A model generated the notes under the pieces. That model was given only the letters and a program-made list of their open reading frames with translations, made no database searches and was not told where the DNA came from. This document shows positions 1-8,224 of a stretch of 64,000 bases of DNA, in pieces (position 1 is the stretch's first letter; each line of letters starts with the position of its first letter). Origin of the DNA: CADEDV01 sp964596345 (GTDB lineage Bacteria; Bacteroidota; Bacteroidia; Chitinophagales; Chitinophagaceae); contig CAZQSZ010000008.1 in NCBI GenBank assembly GCA_964596345.1, forward strand, positions 248,001 through 312,000, read 5' to 3'. Position numbers and translations under genes: made by a program.

Positions 1-252
1 TCCTTCAGGGCGGGGCCTCATGGTAATATGGATGTGATGAATACACTTACAGAGCACCTGTTCTGGTTATTATTGACGATCATTCTTTGCATGCCGGTCT
101 ACCACATTGTAAAAAACTGGGTGGAGAAAAAAGCAAGACGCATCACCTGGTATAATACTGCGGCCATTGGCTTTAATATCGTATTGTTATTCGTTTGCGT
201 GGCCCAGCTGGTAGGCAAAAGTTATAACCCGTTTATCTATTTCAGGTTTTGA
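1..252 (+). CDS. MBOAT-family O-acyltransferase (AlgI-like), C-terminal end only
   Basis: The frame is open to the left window edge, so only the last 83 residues are present. Two hydrophobic segments are visible (around LFWLLLTIILCMPVYHIV and FNIVLLFVCVAQLV) and the protein ends in the phrase SYNPFIYFRF. Two closing membrane spans followed by a short FIYF-type terminus are typical of AlgI-type membrane-bound O-acyltransferases, which pass acetyl groups across the inner membrane to extracellular polysaccharide. The gene stops 26 bp before a DHHW/AlgJ-like partner, the usual arrangement for such acetylation pairs. The call depends on this short tail and the neighbour, because the catalytic part lies outside the window. 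Confidence 0.68.
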   Translation, partial: SFRAGPHGNMDVMNTLTEHLFWLLLTIILCMPVYHIVKNWVEKKARRITWYNTAAIGFNIVLLFVCVAQLVGKSYNPFIYFRF

Positions 253-278
253 GCAATAAACACTATTGAAGTACAGAT

Positions 279-1547
279 ATGAGCGAAGTTGTTAATAAAA
301 AGATTCACCTGGTCAATGTTATCCTTTTCTGCACCATGTTAGTGCTGGGCGGGGTTGCTTTATTGGCCATGGAAAAAGGAACAGTATCTGAAATGGAAAA
401 CCGTAAACTGGCCAGCTTCCCTGTTTATTCAGACAGTGCCTTGTGGAGTGGTGATTATTTCCGGAAAATTGATGAATACTATTCGGATAATTTTCCTCTC
501 CGGGATAAATGGATCAGTTTTTCCGGCTCTTTCAGGAATATTTTTGGATATGAATCCAGTGACATCACCATTTATAATCCCGCCAATGATGCGGAAGCCA
601 ACGAGAACCTGACGGATACAACAAAAAAAGTAAATAACGGCCCTCTGCCTGATGATGGTGCCACCGGGGAAGTAAAGAAAAGGGTTTTTGTTTTCAAGAA
701 CCGTGCTTTTGAAATGTTTGGTGGTGGCGAAGCAATGGGTAAATCGTATGCAAATGTGATCAACTCGTACAACCGGTTAAATTTACCAGGCCTGCAGGTA
801 TATAATTTAATAATACCCGTAGCACTGGAATTTGAACTCACCGAAAAGTATAAAAACTTACAAAAGCCGAATCGCCCTGCTATTGAAAATATATACAATC
901 ATCTTGATTCAACTATCAAGAAAGTATGGGCTATTGATGAAATAAGGAACCACCGGGAAGAGTATATTTATTTCAATACCGATCATCACTGGACCAGCCT
1001 GGGTGCCTATTATGCTTATCGTGCCTTTTGTGAAACAGCCGGCATGACCGCTGTTTCGCTGGATACGGTCCCTTCCAAAGTCAAACAAACATTCCTCGGG
1101 TCGCTTTACCGGTTAACAAGAGATCCGAAACTGAAAAGCAATCCTGATTCGGTCCGGTATTATAAATTCAGGGATTCAGTAAATTTTTACATTGGCAGTA
1201 CGGCTAAACTGGGCGTATGGAGCAAATCAAAAATGTATGGTGAGGGTGCCAGCGGGTCCAATAGCTATTCCGTTTTCCTACAGGGAGATCTACCGGTGGT
1301 GAAAATGGAGACCCAGCATAAGAATGGCAGAAAGATCCTGATGGTAAAAGAATCCTATGGAAATGCGTTCGCTCCTTTCCTCATTAATAATTTTGAAAAA
1401 GTAATAGTAGTCGACCAGCGGTATTATACCGGCAACCTGGTGGAGTTATTAAAATATGAAGGCATCACCGACCTGTTATTTATCAATAATATTTTTGCAG
1501 CGCATACCCCTTTTCATATTGATAAGATCAAAGGGTTAAAAAAGTAA
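279..1547 (+). CDS. DHHW-motif protein, AlgJ/AlgX-like SGNH polysaccharide O-acetyltransferase partner
   Basis: A 422-residue protein with one N-terminal membrane anchor (about residues 10-31) and an extracytoplasmic domain. The phrase FNTDHHWTSLGAYYAY, near residue 235, is the Asp-His-His-Trp signature of the family; it carries the catalytic Asp and His of an SGNH-hydrolase-like fold. A late KESYGNAFAPFL segment fits the serine-bearing block of AlgX/AlgJ-type enzymes, although I did not confirm the catalytic serine by alignment. It follows the MBOAT gene by 26 bp and is surely its operon partner, acting in the periplasm to place acetyl groups on a secreted polysaccharide. The polysaccharide is not identifiable here. 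It ends 1 bp before the convergent next gene. Confidence 0.85.
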   Translation: MSEVVNKKIHLVNVILFCTMLVLGGVALLAMEKGTVSEMENRKLASFPVYSDSALWSGDYFRKIDEYYSDNFPLRDKWISFSGSFRNIFGYESSDITIYNPANDAEANENLTDTTKKVNNGPLPDDGATGEVKKRVFVFKNRAFEMFGGGEAMGKSYANVINSYNRLNLPGLQVYNLIIPVALEFELTEKYKNLQKPNRPAIENIYNHLDSTIKKVWAIDEIRNHREEYIYFNTDHHWTSLGAYYAYRAFCETAGMTAVSLDTVPSKVKQTFLGSLYRLTRDPKLKSNPDSVRYYKFRDSVNFYIGSTAKLGVWSKSKMYGEGASGSNSYSVFLQGDLPVVKMETQHKNGRKILMVKESYGNAFAPFLINNFEKVIVVDQRYYTGNLVELLKYEGITDLLFINNIFAAHTPFHIDKIKGLKK

Positions 1548-1548
1548 A

Positions 1549-1980
1549 TCAGAGTTCAAGATTCTTTCTTACCCAGGCCACCTTAGGTCTCAGTTCATTA
1601 TTGTATTTATCACCGGTGGCATATTTTACATACTTCAGGAAGTCATAATAAGTCCCTTTGGGATGTTTAGCCCGCCATTTAGGATACCGCTTATCCTGCC
1701 ATTTTTTATAATAAGCGATACAGGCTGAGTCAGAGGTGAATTTCATGCATTTATTCCCCTTGATATAAAATCCGAACAGGTTATGATAACGCAGGCAGCA
1801 ATTCTTACAACTAAGCCAGCCTGTCTCCTGGATGCTTTGGGCAATCACAAAATCAGCTTCCTGGATCCCTGCGGCTTTAATGGCATTGTACAGGGCCTGA
1901 ATTTTGGGTTTATTGGATTTTTGAGAAAACCCTTCCTGGAGGCACAGCAACAGAAGAACAGCCAGTAATAGTTTCTTCAT
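1549..1980 (-). CDS. secreted glucosaminidase-domain protein (GH73-like)
   Basis: About 143 residues starting with a clear signal peptide (MKKLLLAVLLLLCLQEGFSQ). The body matches the glucosaminidase fold (mannosyl-glycoprotein endo-N-acetylglucosaminidase-like, GH73): the segment FVIAQSIQETGW holds the likely catalytic Glu, and YHNLFGFYIKGNKC is the conserved N-L-F-G block. It probably cuts the glycan strand of peptidoglycan during wall remodelling. An upstream in-frame ATG at 1989 would add three residues; I prefer 1980 because it begins the signal peptide directly. The domain is at the short end for the family and no wall-binding repeats are present. It converges with the preceding plus-strand gene with 1 bp between. 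Confidence 0.78.
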   Translation of the reverse strand: MKKLLLAVLLLLCLQEGFSQKSNKPKIQALYNAIKAAGIQEADFVIAQSIQETGWLSCKNCCLRYHNLFGFYIKGNKCMKFTSDSACIAYYKKWQDKRYPKWRAKHPKGTYYDFLKYVKYATGDKYNNELRPKVAWVRKNLEL

Positions 1981-2104
1981 GTAGTTCATTTTTGATAAGC
2001 AATAAGTTGGTTCTTTTTCAAGGAAAGGATTTAAGTCCGCTAAATATACAAAAACCGCACCCTTTTTAGAGATTCCGTTACTTTGCAGAAATCAACAAAC
2101 AGAT

Positions 2105-2797
2105 ATGAGCACAAGGTTAGTCGTAGATGGTCAAAACCAGTTGCTGGAAACAAGGGAACCCGGTTTTCCTGAACAACCGGTGCCTGTGCGTATAGTTGCA
2201 ACTGTCGTTTCTTATATTTTTCATCCCTTATTCATACCTGTATATATTGCCTGGTTCCTGGTAACTATTCAACCGCATCTTTTTGCAAGCTTCACCACTG
2301 CAGAAAAGATGATTACTGTTTTTCGTTTCTTTATCATGTACAGTTTTTTCCCCCTGGTTACAATACTATTGGCAAAAGCATTAGGTTTTCTGCAAAGCAT
2401 TTACCTGAAAACACAGAAGGAAAGGGTCATCCCTTATATAGCATGTGGTATTTATTATTGGTGGATGTGGAATGTGTTACGTAACCAGCCTGAATTTTCC
2501 AGGGAAATTGTAATGCTTTCCATGGCAATCTGGATCGCTGCCAGTCTTGGGTTATTAGCTAATATCACCATGAAAGTAAGTATGCATGCAATTTCTATGG
2601 GAGTAATGGTCACCTTTATCATGCTGCTGGGTTTGTCGCATCCGGATGGATACGGTATTTATATTTCTATTGCTCTCCTTTTGACCGGGCTGGTTTGCAC
2701 AGCCCGTTTTATCGTTTCCGATCACTCACAAAAAGAGGTTTATACCGGTTTACTGGTTGGAATAGTATCTCAACTGACCGCCAATTGGGTTTCCTGA
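2105..2797 (+). CDS. integral membrane protein, PAP2-like
   Basis: A 230-residue protein with roughly six membrane segments and a short N-terminal cytoplasmic stretch. An IYLKTQKERVIPY segment followed later by MHAISMGVM and a Ser/His-containing VCTARFIVSDHS segment gives a layout like Bacteroidota proteins labelled PAP2-superfamily, which include lipid-phosphate phosphatases. The strict three-motif PAP2 signature is not clearly present, so enzymatic activity is uncertain. It stands alone between the glucosaminidase gene and recA. A TTACTTTGC element lies about 20 bp before the ATG, close to but not matching the promoter consensus. Confidence 0.5.
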   Translation: MSTRLVVDGQNQLLETREPGFPEQPVPVRIVATVVSYIFHPLFIPVYIAWFLVTIQPHLFASFTTAEKMITVFRFFIMYSFFPLVTILLAKALGFLQSIYLKTQKERVIPYIACGIYYWWMWNVLRNQPEFSREIVMLSMAIWIAASLGLLANITMKVSMHAISMGVMVTFIMLLGLSHPDGYGIYISIALLLTGLVCTARFIVSDHSQKEVYTGLLVGIVSQLTANWVS

Positions 2798-2861
2798 GAA
2801 AAAAATCCAAAAAATATTAGTTTTTATTTGCTAAATGATTTAGTTTCGTTCTCCCGTCAAA

Positions 2862-2896
2862 ATTTTGGGGCGGGCCACCTGTAAAACCTAATTTTG
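2862..2896 (+). promoter_or_regulatory. recA promoter (TTTTG-N21-TAATTTTG)
   Basis: TTTTG ends at 2867 and TAATTTTG spans 2889-2896, with a 21-bp spacer. Both match the Bacteroidota housekeeping promoter (TTTG, 17-23 bp, TAnnTTTG). Only three bases separate the -7 element from the ATG at 2900, so transcription is expected to start at or beside the A of the start codon. Confidence 0.72.
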
Positions 2897-2899
2897 GCA

Positions 2900-3931
2900 A
2901 TGGCTAAATCAGAAAAAACTACCGATATGTCAACGAACAATGAAAAAATGAAAGCGTTAAAGCTTACCATGGACAAGATCGAAAAGGATTTTGGTAAAGG
3001 AAGTGTGATGTTGATGAATGAAAAATCCGGCGATGTACAGGAAGTCATTTCAACCGGCTCTATTGGCCTTGATGTGGCCCTTGGTATTGGCGGCCTGCCA
3101 AAAGGAAGGGTCATTGAAATCTACGGGCCTGAATCTTCGGGTAAAACAACTGTGGCCACCCATGTTATTGCAGAAGCACAGAAAAAAGGGGGTATGTGTG
3201 CAATCATTGATGCGGAACATGCTTTCGACAGCAGCTATGCGCAGAAACTTGGTGTTGATGTTGACAATCTTTTAATATCACAACCTGATTATGGTGAACA
3301 GGCACTGGAAATTGCAGACCGCCTGATCCTCTCCGGCGCACTGGATGTGGTGGTGATCGACTCCGTGGCTGCCCTTGTTCCTAAAGGTGAACTGGAAGGT
3401 GAAATGGGAGACAGCAAAATGGGGTTGCATGCCAGGTTGATGAGCCAGGCTTTACGAAAACTTACTGCAACTATTGCTAAAACAAATACGATCTGCATAT
3501 TTATTAACCAGCTGAGAGAAAAGATCGGTGTTATGTTTGGTAACCCTGAAGTAACCACAGGTGGTAATGCACTGAAATTCTATGCCTCTGTCCGGTTAGA
3601 TATTCGTCGCTCCACACAGATCAAAGATGGTGATGAAGCAGTTGGTAACCGGGTAAAAGTGAAAGTGGTTAAAAATAAAGTGGCCCCGCCTTTCAGGGCT
3701 GCCGAGTTCGATATCATTTTCGGGGAAGGTATTTCCAAGAATGGGGAGATCATTGATATGGGGACAGAATTGGGAATCGTTCAAAAAAGCGGAAGCTGGT
3801 ACAGCTATAATAATGATAAACTGGGCCAGGGCCGTGATGCCGTGAAGCAACTACTGGTGGATAATCCCGAGCTGGCTAAAGAAATTGAAGGTAAGATCAG
3901 GGAAAAGATCAAAGAAATGCAAACCGCATAA
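2900..3931 (+). CDS. recA: recombinase RecA
   Basis: The strand-exchange ATPase of homologous recombination and the SOS response, 343 residues, the normal length. The Walker A motif GPESSGKTT lies near residues 76-84, and the ATPase core continues with DAEHAFD, VVVIDSVAALVPKGE, INQLREKIGVMFGNPE and TTGGNALKFYASVRLD, the L1/L2 DNA-binding region. The C-terminal domain is complete. I start at ATG 2900 because a consensus promoter ends three bases before it; an upstream in-frame TTG at 2894 lies inside the promoter element, and the in-frame ATG at 2927 would discard nine residues. A strong terminator follows at 3974-3999. No LexA-type palindrome was recognised upstream. Confidence 0.98.
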   Translation: MAKSEKTTDMSTNNEKMKALKLTMDKIEKDFGKGSVMLMNEKSGDVQEVISTGSIGLDVALGIGGLPKGRVIEIYGPESSGKTTVATHVIAEAQKKGGMCAIIDAEHAFDSSYAQKLGVDVDNLLISQPDYGEQALEIADRLILSGALDVVVIDSVAALVPKGELEGEMGDSKMGLHARLMSQALRKLTATIAKTNTICIFINQLREKIGVMFGNPEVTTGGNALKFYASVRLDIRRSTQIKDGDEAVGNRVKVKVVKNKVAPPFRAAEFDIIFGEGISKNGEIIDMGTELGIVQKSGSWYSYNNDKLGQGRDAVKQLLVDNPELAKEIEGKIREKIKEMQTA

Positions 3932-3973
3932 TAATCGTTTTATTTGTTGCTTTACAATGGGTTAGTAAGTAAC

Positions 3974-4006
3974 AACGTCCCGCCTTAGGCGGGACGTTTC
4001 ATTTTC
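3974..4006 (+). terminator. intrinsic terminator after recA
   Basis: An 11-bp perfect stem (arms 3974-3984 and 3988-3998) with a TTA loop has the GC-rich core CGTCCCGCC/GGCGGGACG and is followed by a T-rich stretch. Confidence 0.9.
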
Positions 4007-4026
4007 TTCACAAATATTTCACTTTA

Positions 4027-4061
4027 AAACATTAAATCAATGTTTAAACATTGTATATTTG
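4027..4061 (+). promoter_or_regulatory. palindromic operator and -7 element of the OB-fold/YceI operon
   Basis: A perfect 16-bp palindrome CAATGTTTAAACATTG (4038-4053) abuts a perfect -7 element TATATTTG (4054-4061). A third AAACATT half-site lies at 4027-4033, so three half-sites alternate in orientation across 26 bp. There is no TTG at the expected -33 distance. The layout suits control by a dimeric winged-helix regulator such as a MarR-type protein, but no regulator gene is adjacent and its identity is unknown. Confidence 0.62.
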
Positions 4062-4111
4062 TGTTGTGTTTTGAACTAACTAAATAAATATTCGTTTTAC
4101 CACATCTCATT

Positions 4112-4579
4112 ATGTCAACACAAATAAACAAAAAGAGCCCCTGGCTAAAAAGAATATTACTGGGAGGCTTGGTTATCATATTGGCAGGAGCAGGTATTTA
4201 TTGGTATATCGCTACTGATACGTTCTCCGATACAAAAGACAGGAAATCTGCCTTTACCGTAGACGCAATTGATTTCATCCGTGAATTTCAGCAAAATGAT
4301 AGTCTTGCCAACTTAAAATATCGTGAAAAAATTATAACTGTTAATGGTACGGTTTCTGATTTAGAATCACCCGACACCGCAACTGTTAACGTGAAATTGA
4401 TTGATACCGCTTCCGGCAACTTTGCCATTTTTGCTTTCCAGGATCAACACGTCGCAGAAGCCAAAAGTCTTAAGATCGGCGAAAAAGTATCCATTAAAGG
4501 GAGTTGCAGCGGGGGAAGCCTTGACGGAATCCTTGAAGTAATAAAAATTGATTTTAAAAGAAGTGCTCTAAACAAATAA
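4112..4579 (+). CDS. membrane-anchored OB-fold (tRNA_anti-like) protein
   Basis: A 155-residue protein with one N-terminal membrane span (about residues 14-33) and an outer domain beginning near residue 45. The pattern KIITVNGTVSDLE followed by VNVKLIDTASGNFAIFAF and GEKVSIKGSCSGG is the beta-strand layout of the OB-fold tRNA_anti-like family, common in Bacteroidota. Its molecular role is not established; despite the family name there is no reason to assume tRNA binding outside the membrane. It lies 32 bp upstream of the YceI gene and shares its promoter, and this pairing recurs in related genomes in my recollection. The ATG at 4112 is the only sensible start. Confidence 0.72.
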   Translation: MSTQINKKSPWLKRILLGGLVIILAGAGIYWYIATDTFSDTKDRKSAFTVDAIDFIREFQQNDSLANLKYREKIITVNGTVSDLESPDTATVNVKLIDTASGNFAIFAFQDQHVAEAKSLKIGEKVSIKGSCSGGSLDGILEVIKIDFKRSALNK

Positions 4580-4611
4580 AAAAGTAAATCATCACTCCAA
4601 AAAATAACCAA

Positions 4612-5157
4612 ATGAAAAAAACAATTCTTTTTCTTTCTTTCGTGGCCCTGACCGGCGGTTTGTTCGCTCAGAAAAAAACAACTACCTCTGCAATTGTAAA
4701 TTTTGATGCCAGTACTGCCATTGATGCATTACCGAAAGCTGAAAATAAGACAGTAACAGCTGCAGTGGATACTAAAACAGGAACCGTTGCTTTTGAAGCT
4801 ACAGTTAAAAACTTTGCGTTTTCCAACCCAATGATACAAGACCATTTTAATGGTGACAAATGGTTAAACTCTGATGCCTTCCCAAAATTCACTTTCAAAG
4901 GGAAGATCGCTGATCTTTCCAAAGTAAATTTTTCCAAAGATGGCTCTTATACAGTGCTGGTTAACGGAGACCTTACTGTGAGAGATGTAACAAAACCAGT
5001 TAGTACGGAAGCCACTATCGTGGTAACCGGCGGCACATTAAGTACAACAGCAGCCTTCTCTATTAAGCTGGCAGATTACGGGATCACAGGTGTTCCTATT
5101 GATGCAGGTAAGGTTGCTAAAGAGCCTAAGATCACTGTATCAGCTGAATTGAAGTAA
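4612..5157 (+). CDS. YceI-family periplasmic protein
   Basis: A 181-residue secreted protein with the signal peptide MKKTILFLSFVALTGGLFAQ. The mature part has the YceI pattern: IVNFDASTAIDALPKAENKTV, the NPMIQDHFNGDKWLNSDAFPKFTFKG block near residue 75, and VNGDLTVRDVTKPVSTEA. The family forms a lipocalin-like barrel that binds polyisoprenoid-type lipids; the physiological role is unsettled, with links to acid, redox and osmotic stress. It is second in an operon with the OB-fold gene and is followed by a strong terminator. The upstream palindromic operator implies the pair is switched on by a specific signal. Confidence 0.93.
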   Translation: MKKTILFLSFVALTGGLFAQKKTTTSAIVNFDASTAIDALPKAENKTVTAAVDTKTGTVAFEATVKNFAFSNPMIQDHFNGDKWLNSDAFPKFTFKGKIADLSKVNFSKDGSYTVLVNGDLTVRDVTKPVSTEATIVVTGGTLSTTAAFSIKLADYGITGVPIDAGKVAKEPKITVSAELK

Positions 5158-5184
5158 TAGTTTAGTTTCTTTAATAAAATAAAG

Positions 5185-5212
5185 AGCCTTACATGCATGT
5201 AAGGCTTTTTTA
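5185..5212 (+). terminator. intrinsic terminator after the YceI gene
   Basis: A near-perfect palindromic stem (AGCCTTACATG against CATGTAAGGCT, 5185-5206) is followed by a run of T. Confidence 0.9.
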
Positions 5213-5220
5213 TTTTGTTA

Positions 5221-5228
5221 TAACTTCG
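5221..5228 (+). promoter_or_regulatory. -7 element of mgsA
   Basis: TAACTTCG differs by one base from TAnnTTTG and ends four bases before the ATG at 5233. No good -33 TTG is seen at 17-23 bp, so this is only a candidate. Confidence 0.4.
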
Positions 5229-5232
5229 GATT

Positions 5233-5688
5233 ATGAGTACAAGAAAATTAGAAAGCCGGAAAAAAATTGCCTTAGTAGCCCATGATCATAAGAAGGCTGA
5301 TCTTATTGATTGGGCAATCTATAATAAAAAAGTACTGAGCAAGCACCGGTTGTTTGCCACTGGTACTACGGGTATATTATTGGAGACAGCACTCGATCAG
5401 TCGGTAACAAAATTCCTGAGCGGCCCGCTGGGAGGTGACCAGCAGATAGGTGCCCAGATCGCCGAAGGGAAAATTGATGTACTTATTTTTTTCTGGGACC
5501 CTATGGAAGCCCAACCGCATGATCCGGATGTGAAAGCATTATTACGCCTTGCCGCTACCTATAATATACCCGTTGCCTGTAACAGGGCAACGGCAGATTT
5601 TATGTTTACATCCCCACTGATGCATGAAGATTATGATGCGATACTTCCGGACTATTCTGCCTATTCAAACAGGAGATTGAAAAAATAA
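5233..5688 (+). CDS. mgsA: methylglyoxal synthase
   Basis: Converts dihydroxyacetone phosphate to methylglyoxal and phosphate, a bypass that relieves phosphate starvation or sugar-phosphate build-up. The 151-residue length is normal. Recognised blocks are IALVAHDHKKADLIDWA at the N terminus, LFATGTTG (phosphate binding), LSGPLGGDQQIGAQIAEGKIDVLIFF with the catalytic Asp, and WDPMEAQPHDPDVKALLRLA with the catalytic His and second Asp. A VACNRATADF block follows. The gene stands alone and ends 1 bp before the convergent surface-protein gene. A -7-like element sits directly before the ATG. Confidence 0.96.
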   Translation: MSTRKLESRKKIALVAHDHKKADLIDWAIYNKKVLSKHRLFATGTTGILLETALDQSVTKFLSGPLGGDQQIGAQIAEGKIDVLIFFWDPMEAQPHDPDVKALLRLAATYNIPVACNRATADFMFTSPLMHEDYDAILPDYSAYSNRRLKK

Positions 5689-5689
5689 T

Positions 5690-8080
5690 TTACTCCCCAA
5701 GGATTTTTTCGATATGAACTAATTTACCAGTGACATCAAACCCCTCTATTATTACCTTTACTTTCTTACTGACATCATTGTTGTAAAACCTGATATTTAC
5801 TTTTTGAGTATCTGAATCCGTGTAGACGTCAGGACTCCAGTAAAGTGTTCTTCGCCGGTCAGATATTTGTAAATTATTCTCCTTGATGGAATAATCAGGA
5901 TTATAAAATTCTTTTACAATGGAATATCCATTACTCGTAAAATAATCAAGCTTATCCGTTTGCTGGCCATTATCTTTTTTCTTTGTATAAACAGCAATAG
6001 CTCCTCCGGGTGAGCCACTACCGACACCGACAAAACCTGCCTCATAATATTTTACCAGTGCAATTTCATCAACCCGTAATGATCGCAGTTGACTTGCATC
6101 AGCTGGTGCTTCATCAATGAAAACCCCAACTGCCCATTTTTGACCTGTTCCAAGACTGAAGTTCTTCCTGCTTACAAACCTGTTTCCCTGTAATTCAACA
6201 TGCGTAATACTATTCCGGATCCAATCCATAACATTTAAAGATTTGTCGTTCGCCGGAAGGTTGATATTATCGAGATTCACTTTACCCGAAGCTCTGAAAA
6301 CGCCGGTTGTGTATTTTTCATTTACCACATCAAAAGGTTTCTTCGCTGTTTTAGACTCAACAGTAACATTGGTAAGTTCCTTTATTTTTTCCCTGTTTTT
6401 CATCCACTCATACTGCTCTTTTACTACTTTCCTCAAATTATCCGGATAAAAATGAAGATGCACTGTATCATCGGGTAAGGAAATCTCCCGGCTGATCGGG
6501 TCTATATGAATTTTTACTGGCTTTTGTTTCCCTTGCAGATTTGAATACACATAAAAGAAATTGGCTTTGCCATTAAAAACCACCGAATCAATCACAAACC
6601 TGCCATCCTGTTCAACTGGTATCTCGTAACTCTGGGAAGTAGAGTCCTCGTTTTCCTGGTAGATACTCAATTTTCCCCCGGAAACATGTAGCTTATCCTG
6701 TTCGTCGTTCACAAACCCTGCAACTGATAACAAATAAGGTTCGTTTATTTTCTTAATTTTCGGATTTCCTGCCAGTAATTCTTTCCAGTTGAATCGCACC
6801 CAACCATGTGTCAGCATCAGGTTATCCATAGCAAGAGCTGCTGTATCTCCGGGTTTTTCAAAATACCAGGCGGGATTATGAATATAGCCTTTCAAATCGC
6901 CGGACAATAGAAACGCTGACCAGATATTTTCCTTGTCTTCACTGCCACCAGAAAATATATCAGTGACCGCTACTGAAAGACTTCGTTGAATAGAGACAGG
7001 GAAATTAATATCAAATGAATTCATTGCCCTTTTAGCAGTGTCATACTTTTCGGTATTGATATTGCCCGAAGAGATATACTCCCTGTTATTAACAAAAGAA
7101 AGACGTTCAGCTAAAGGAAGTCCTTCTTTATTGAATACAGTAAAATGAAGTATCCCGGAAGGCAGGCTATCTGTTAAAAGATGTCCCTTTACTGACATGT
7201 AATTATCAAAAGTAATTTCAGTTTCATTAACAACCTGGTTATTCATTACACCGACTAATATAATGTTCTCAAATGCTAGTTTATCTTTTGTACTTCTTGA
7301 TAACGTAAAAGCTATACCACCCGGTTCGTCCTGGATTTTTAAATTGATCCCCGAACTTATCACCTCTGGTAAGTTAAAGGAATGAATATTCCCATTGTAA
7401 TCTACTTCTGCCTTATATTTTTTGGAAAACTGTGGCTTGAACTGAACCCGGCCAATACCATCATGATATGATTTAAAAGAAGCTATTGTGGTTCCTTCTT
7501 CATTCCGGATCACCCCGTTAACTTCAACAGGATTACCGCCGGTATCAGTTGCCTTAAAGGCGACAACAGTCAGCAAACCATCAACAAGATTACCACTTTC
7601 GGGGAAGAACTGTAGTTTAATATCTTGCGGAGAAGGAGTGATTTTTCCTCCAACAGATGGATTATAGATGTAAATATTCTTCCGGTATATAAAATCAGTC
7701 CCGTAGGTAAGCATACCCGCAGTAGTTGCAATAAAATAGTAGTTCCCCTGGGATAATGAGTCAGGTAAATCTATATTTCCTTTTGATGTTGCTCCGGTTA
7801 CAGGATATTTTTTTTCCGCAATCGTATGTCCTTTATCATCGGTCAACCGGATATATAAATTTGAACTTATTCCACTTGGCAAACCATTACTTGAAAAATA
7901 AGCCTTAAACCAAATGGTTTCCCCGGCGATATAACTTTCCTTATCATAGTGAATAAATATCTTTTCGGCAGGAAACTGTGCAGCTAATACAGCAAGCATT
8001 GAATCTCTTTTTTGAGTGAATCCTTTCAGGCCGGTACTAACTAAAAGCAACAACAAAAAAAATTGCCTGGTATTTCTCAT
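5690..8080 (-). CDS. secreted MG2-domain and TonB-plug-domain surface protein
   Basis: A 796-residue protein with a signal peptide ending near residue 22. It opens with a macroglobulin-type MG2 domain (PAEKIFIHYDKESYIAGETIWFKAYF, residues 38-63) and continues through several beta-sandwich domains. A TonB-receptor plug-like domain near residues 625-715 includes VDEIALVKYYEAGFVGVGSG and PGGAIAVYTKK. There is no beta-barrel after the plug, so it is not itself a receptor. Proteins of this layout are frequent in Bacteroidota and are thought to act at the outer membrane, possibly with receptors or peptidases; the function is not known. It is monocistronic and converges with mgsA. Confidence 0.75.
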   Translation of the reverse strand: MRNTRQFFLLLLLVSTGLKGFTQKRDSMLAVLAAQFPAEKIFIHYDKESYIAGETIWFKAYFSSNGLPSGISSNLYIRLTDDKGHTIAEKKYPVTGATSKGNIDLPDSLSQGNYYFIATTAGMLTYGTDFIYRKNIYIYNPSVGGKITPSPQDIKLQFFPESGNLVDGLLTVVAFKATDTGGNPVEVNGVIRNEEGTTIASFKSYHDGIGRVQFKPQFSKKYKAEVDYNGNIHSFNLPEVISSGINLKIQDEPGGIAFTLSRSTKDKLAFENIILVGVMNNQVVNETEITFDNYMSVKGHLLTDSLPSGILHFTVFNKEGLPLAERLSFVNNREYISSGNINTEKYDTAKRAMNSFDINFPVSIQRSLSVAVTDIFSGGSEDKENIWSAFLLSGDLKGYIHNPAWYFEKPGDTAALAMDNLMLTHGWVRFNWKELLAGNPKIKKINEPYLLSVAGFVNDEQDKLHVSGGKLSIYQENEDSTSQSYEIPVEQDGRFVIDSVVFNGKANFFYVYSNLQGKQKPVKIHIDPISREISLPDDTVHLHFYPDNLRKVVKEQYEWMKNREKIKELTNVTVESKTAKKPFDVVNEKYTTGVFRASGKVNLDNINLPANDKSLNVMDWIRNSITHVELQGNRFVSRKNFSLGTGQKWAVGVFIDEAPADASQLRSLRVDEIALVKYYEAGFVGVGSGSPGGAIAVYTKKKDNGQQTDKLDYFTSNGYSIVKEFYNPDYSIKENNLQISDRRRTLYWSPDVYTDSDTQKVNIRFYNNDVSKKVKVIIEGFDVTGKLVHIEKILGE

Positions 8081-8189
8081 GTCTGACTGTTTATTGTAAA
8101 TATAAAATGTTATCCGGGCAAGTTACTGTATCAAAATGATGACCGGTATGAGTTTAGTTGCCCCTGCCTGGCCAGGTTTTCCGTTCCTC

Positions 8190-8223
8190 TTTGACTAAAT
8201 AACCTGCATTCGCATTAACTTTG
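8190..8223 (+). promoter_or_regulatory. uvrB promoter (TTTG-N22-TAACTTTG)
   Basis: TTTG at 8190-8193 and TAACTTTG at 8216-8223 are separated by 22 bp. The element ends one base before the first of two adjacent ATG codons (8225 and 8228), so the transcript probably begins at or very near the start codon. Confidence 0.68.
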
Positions 8224-8224
8224 G

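Noticed and set aside
2798..2899. LexA/SOS box before recA
   Set aside because: No convincing palindrome is visible and the Bacteroidota LexA motif varies, so none is called.
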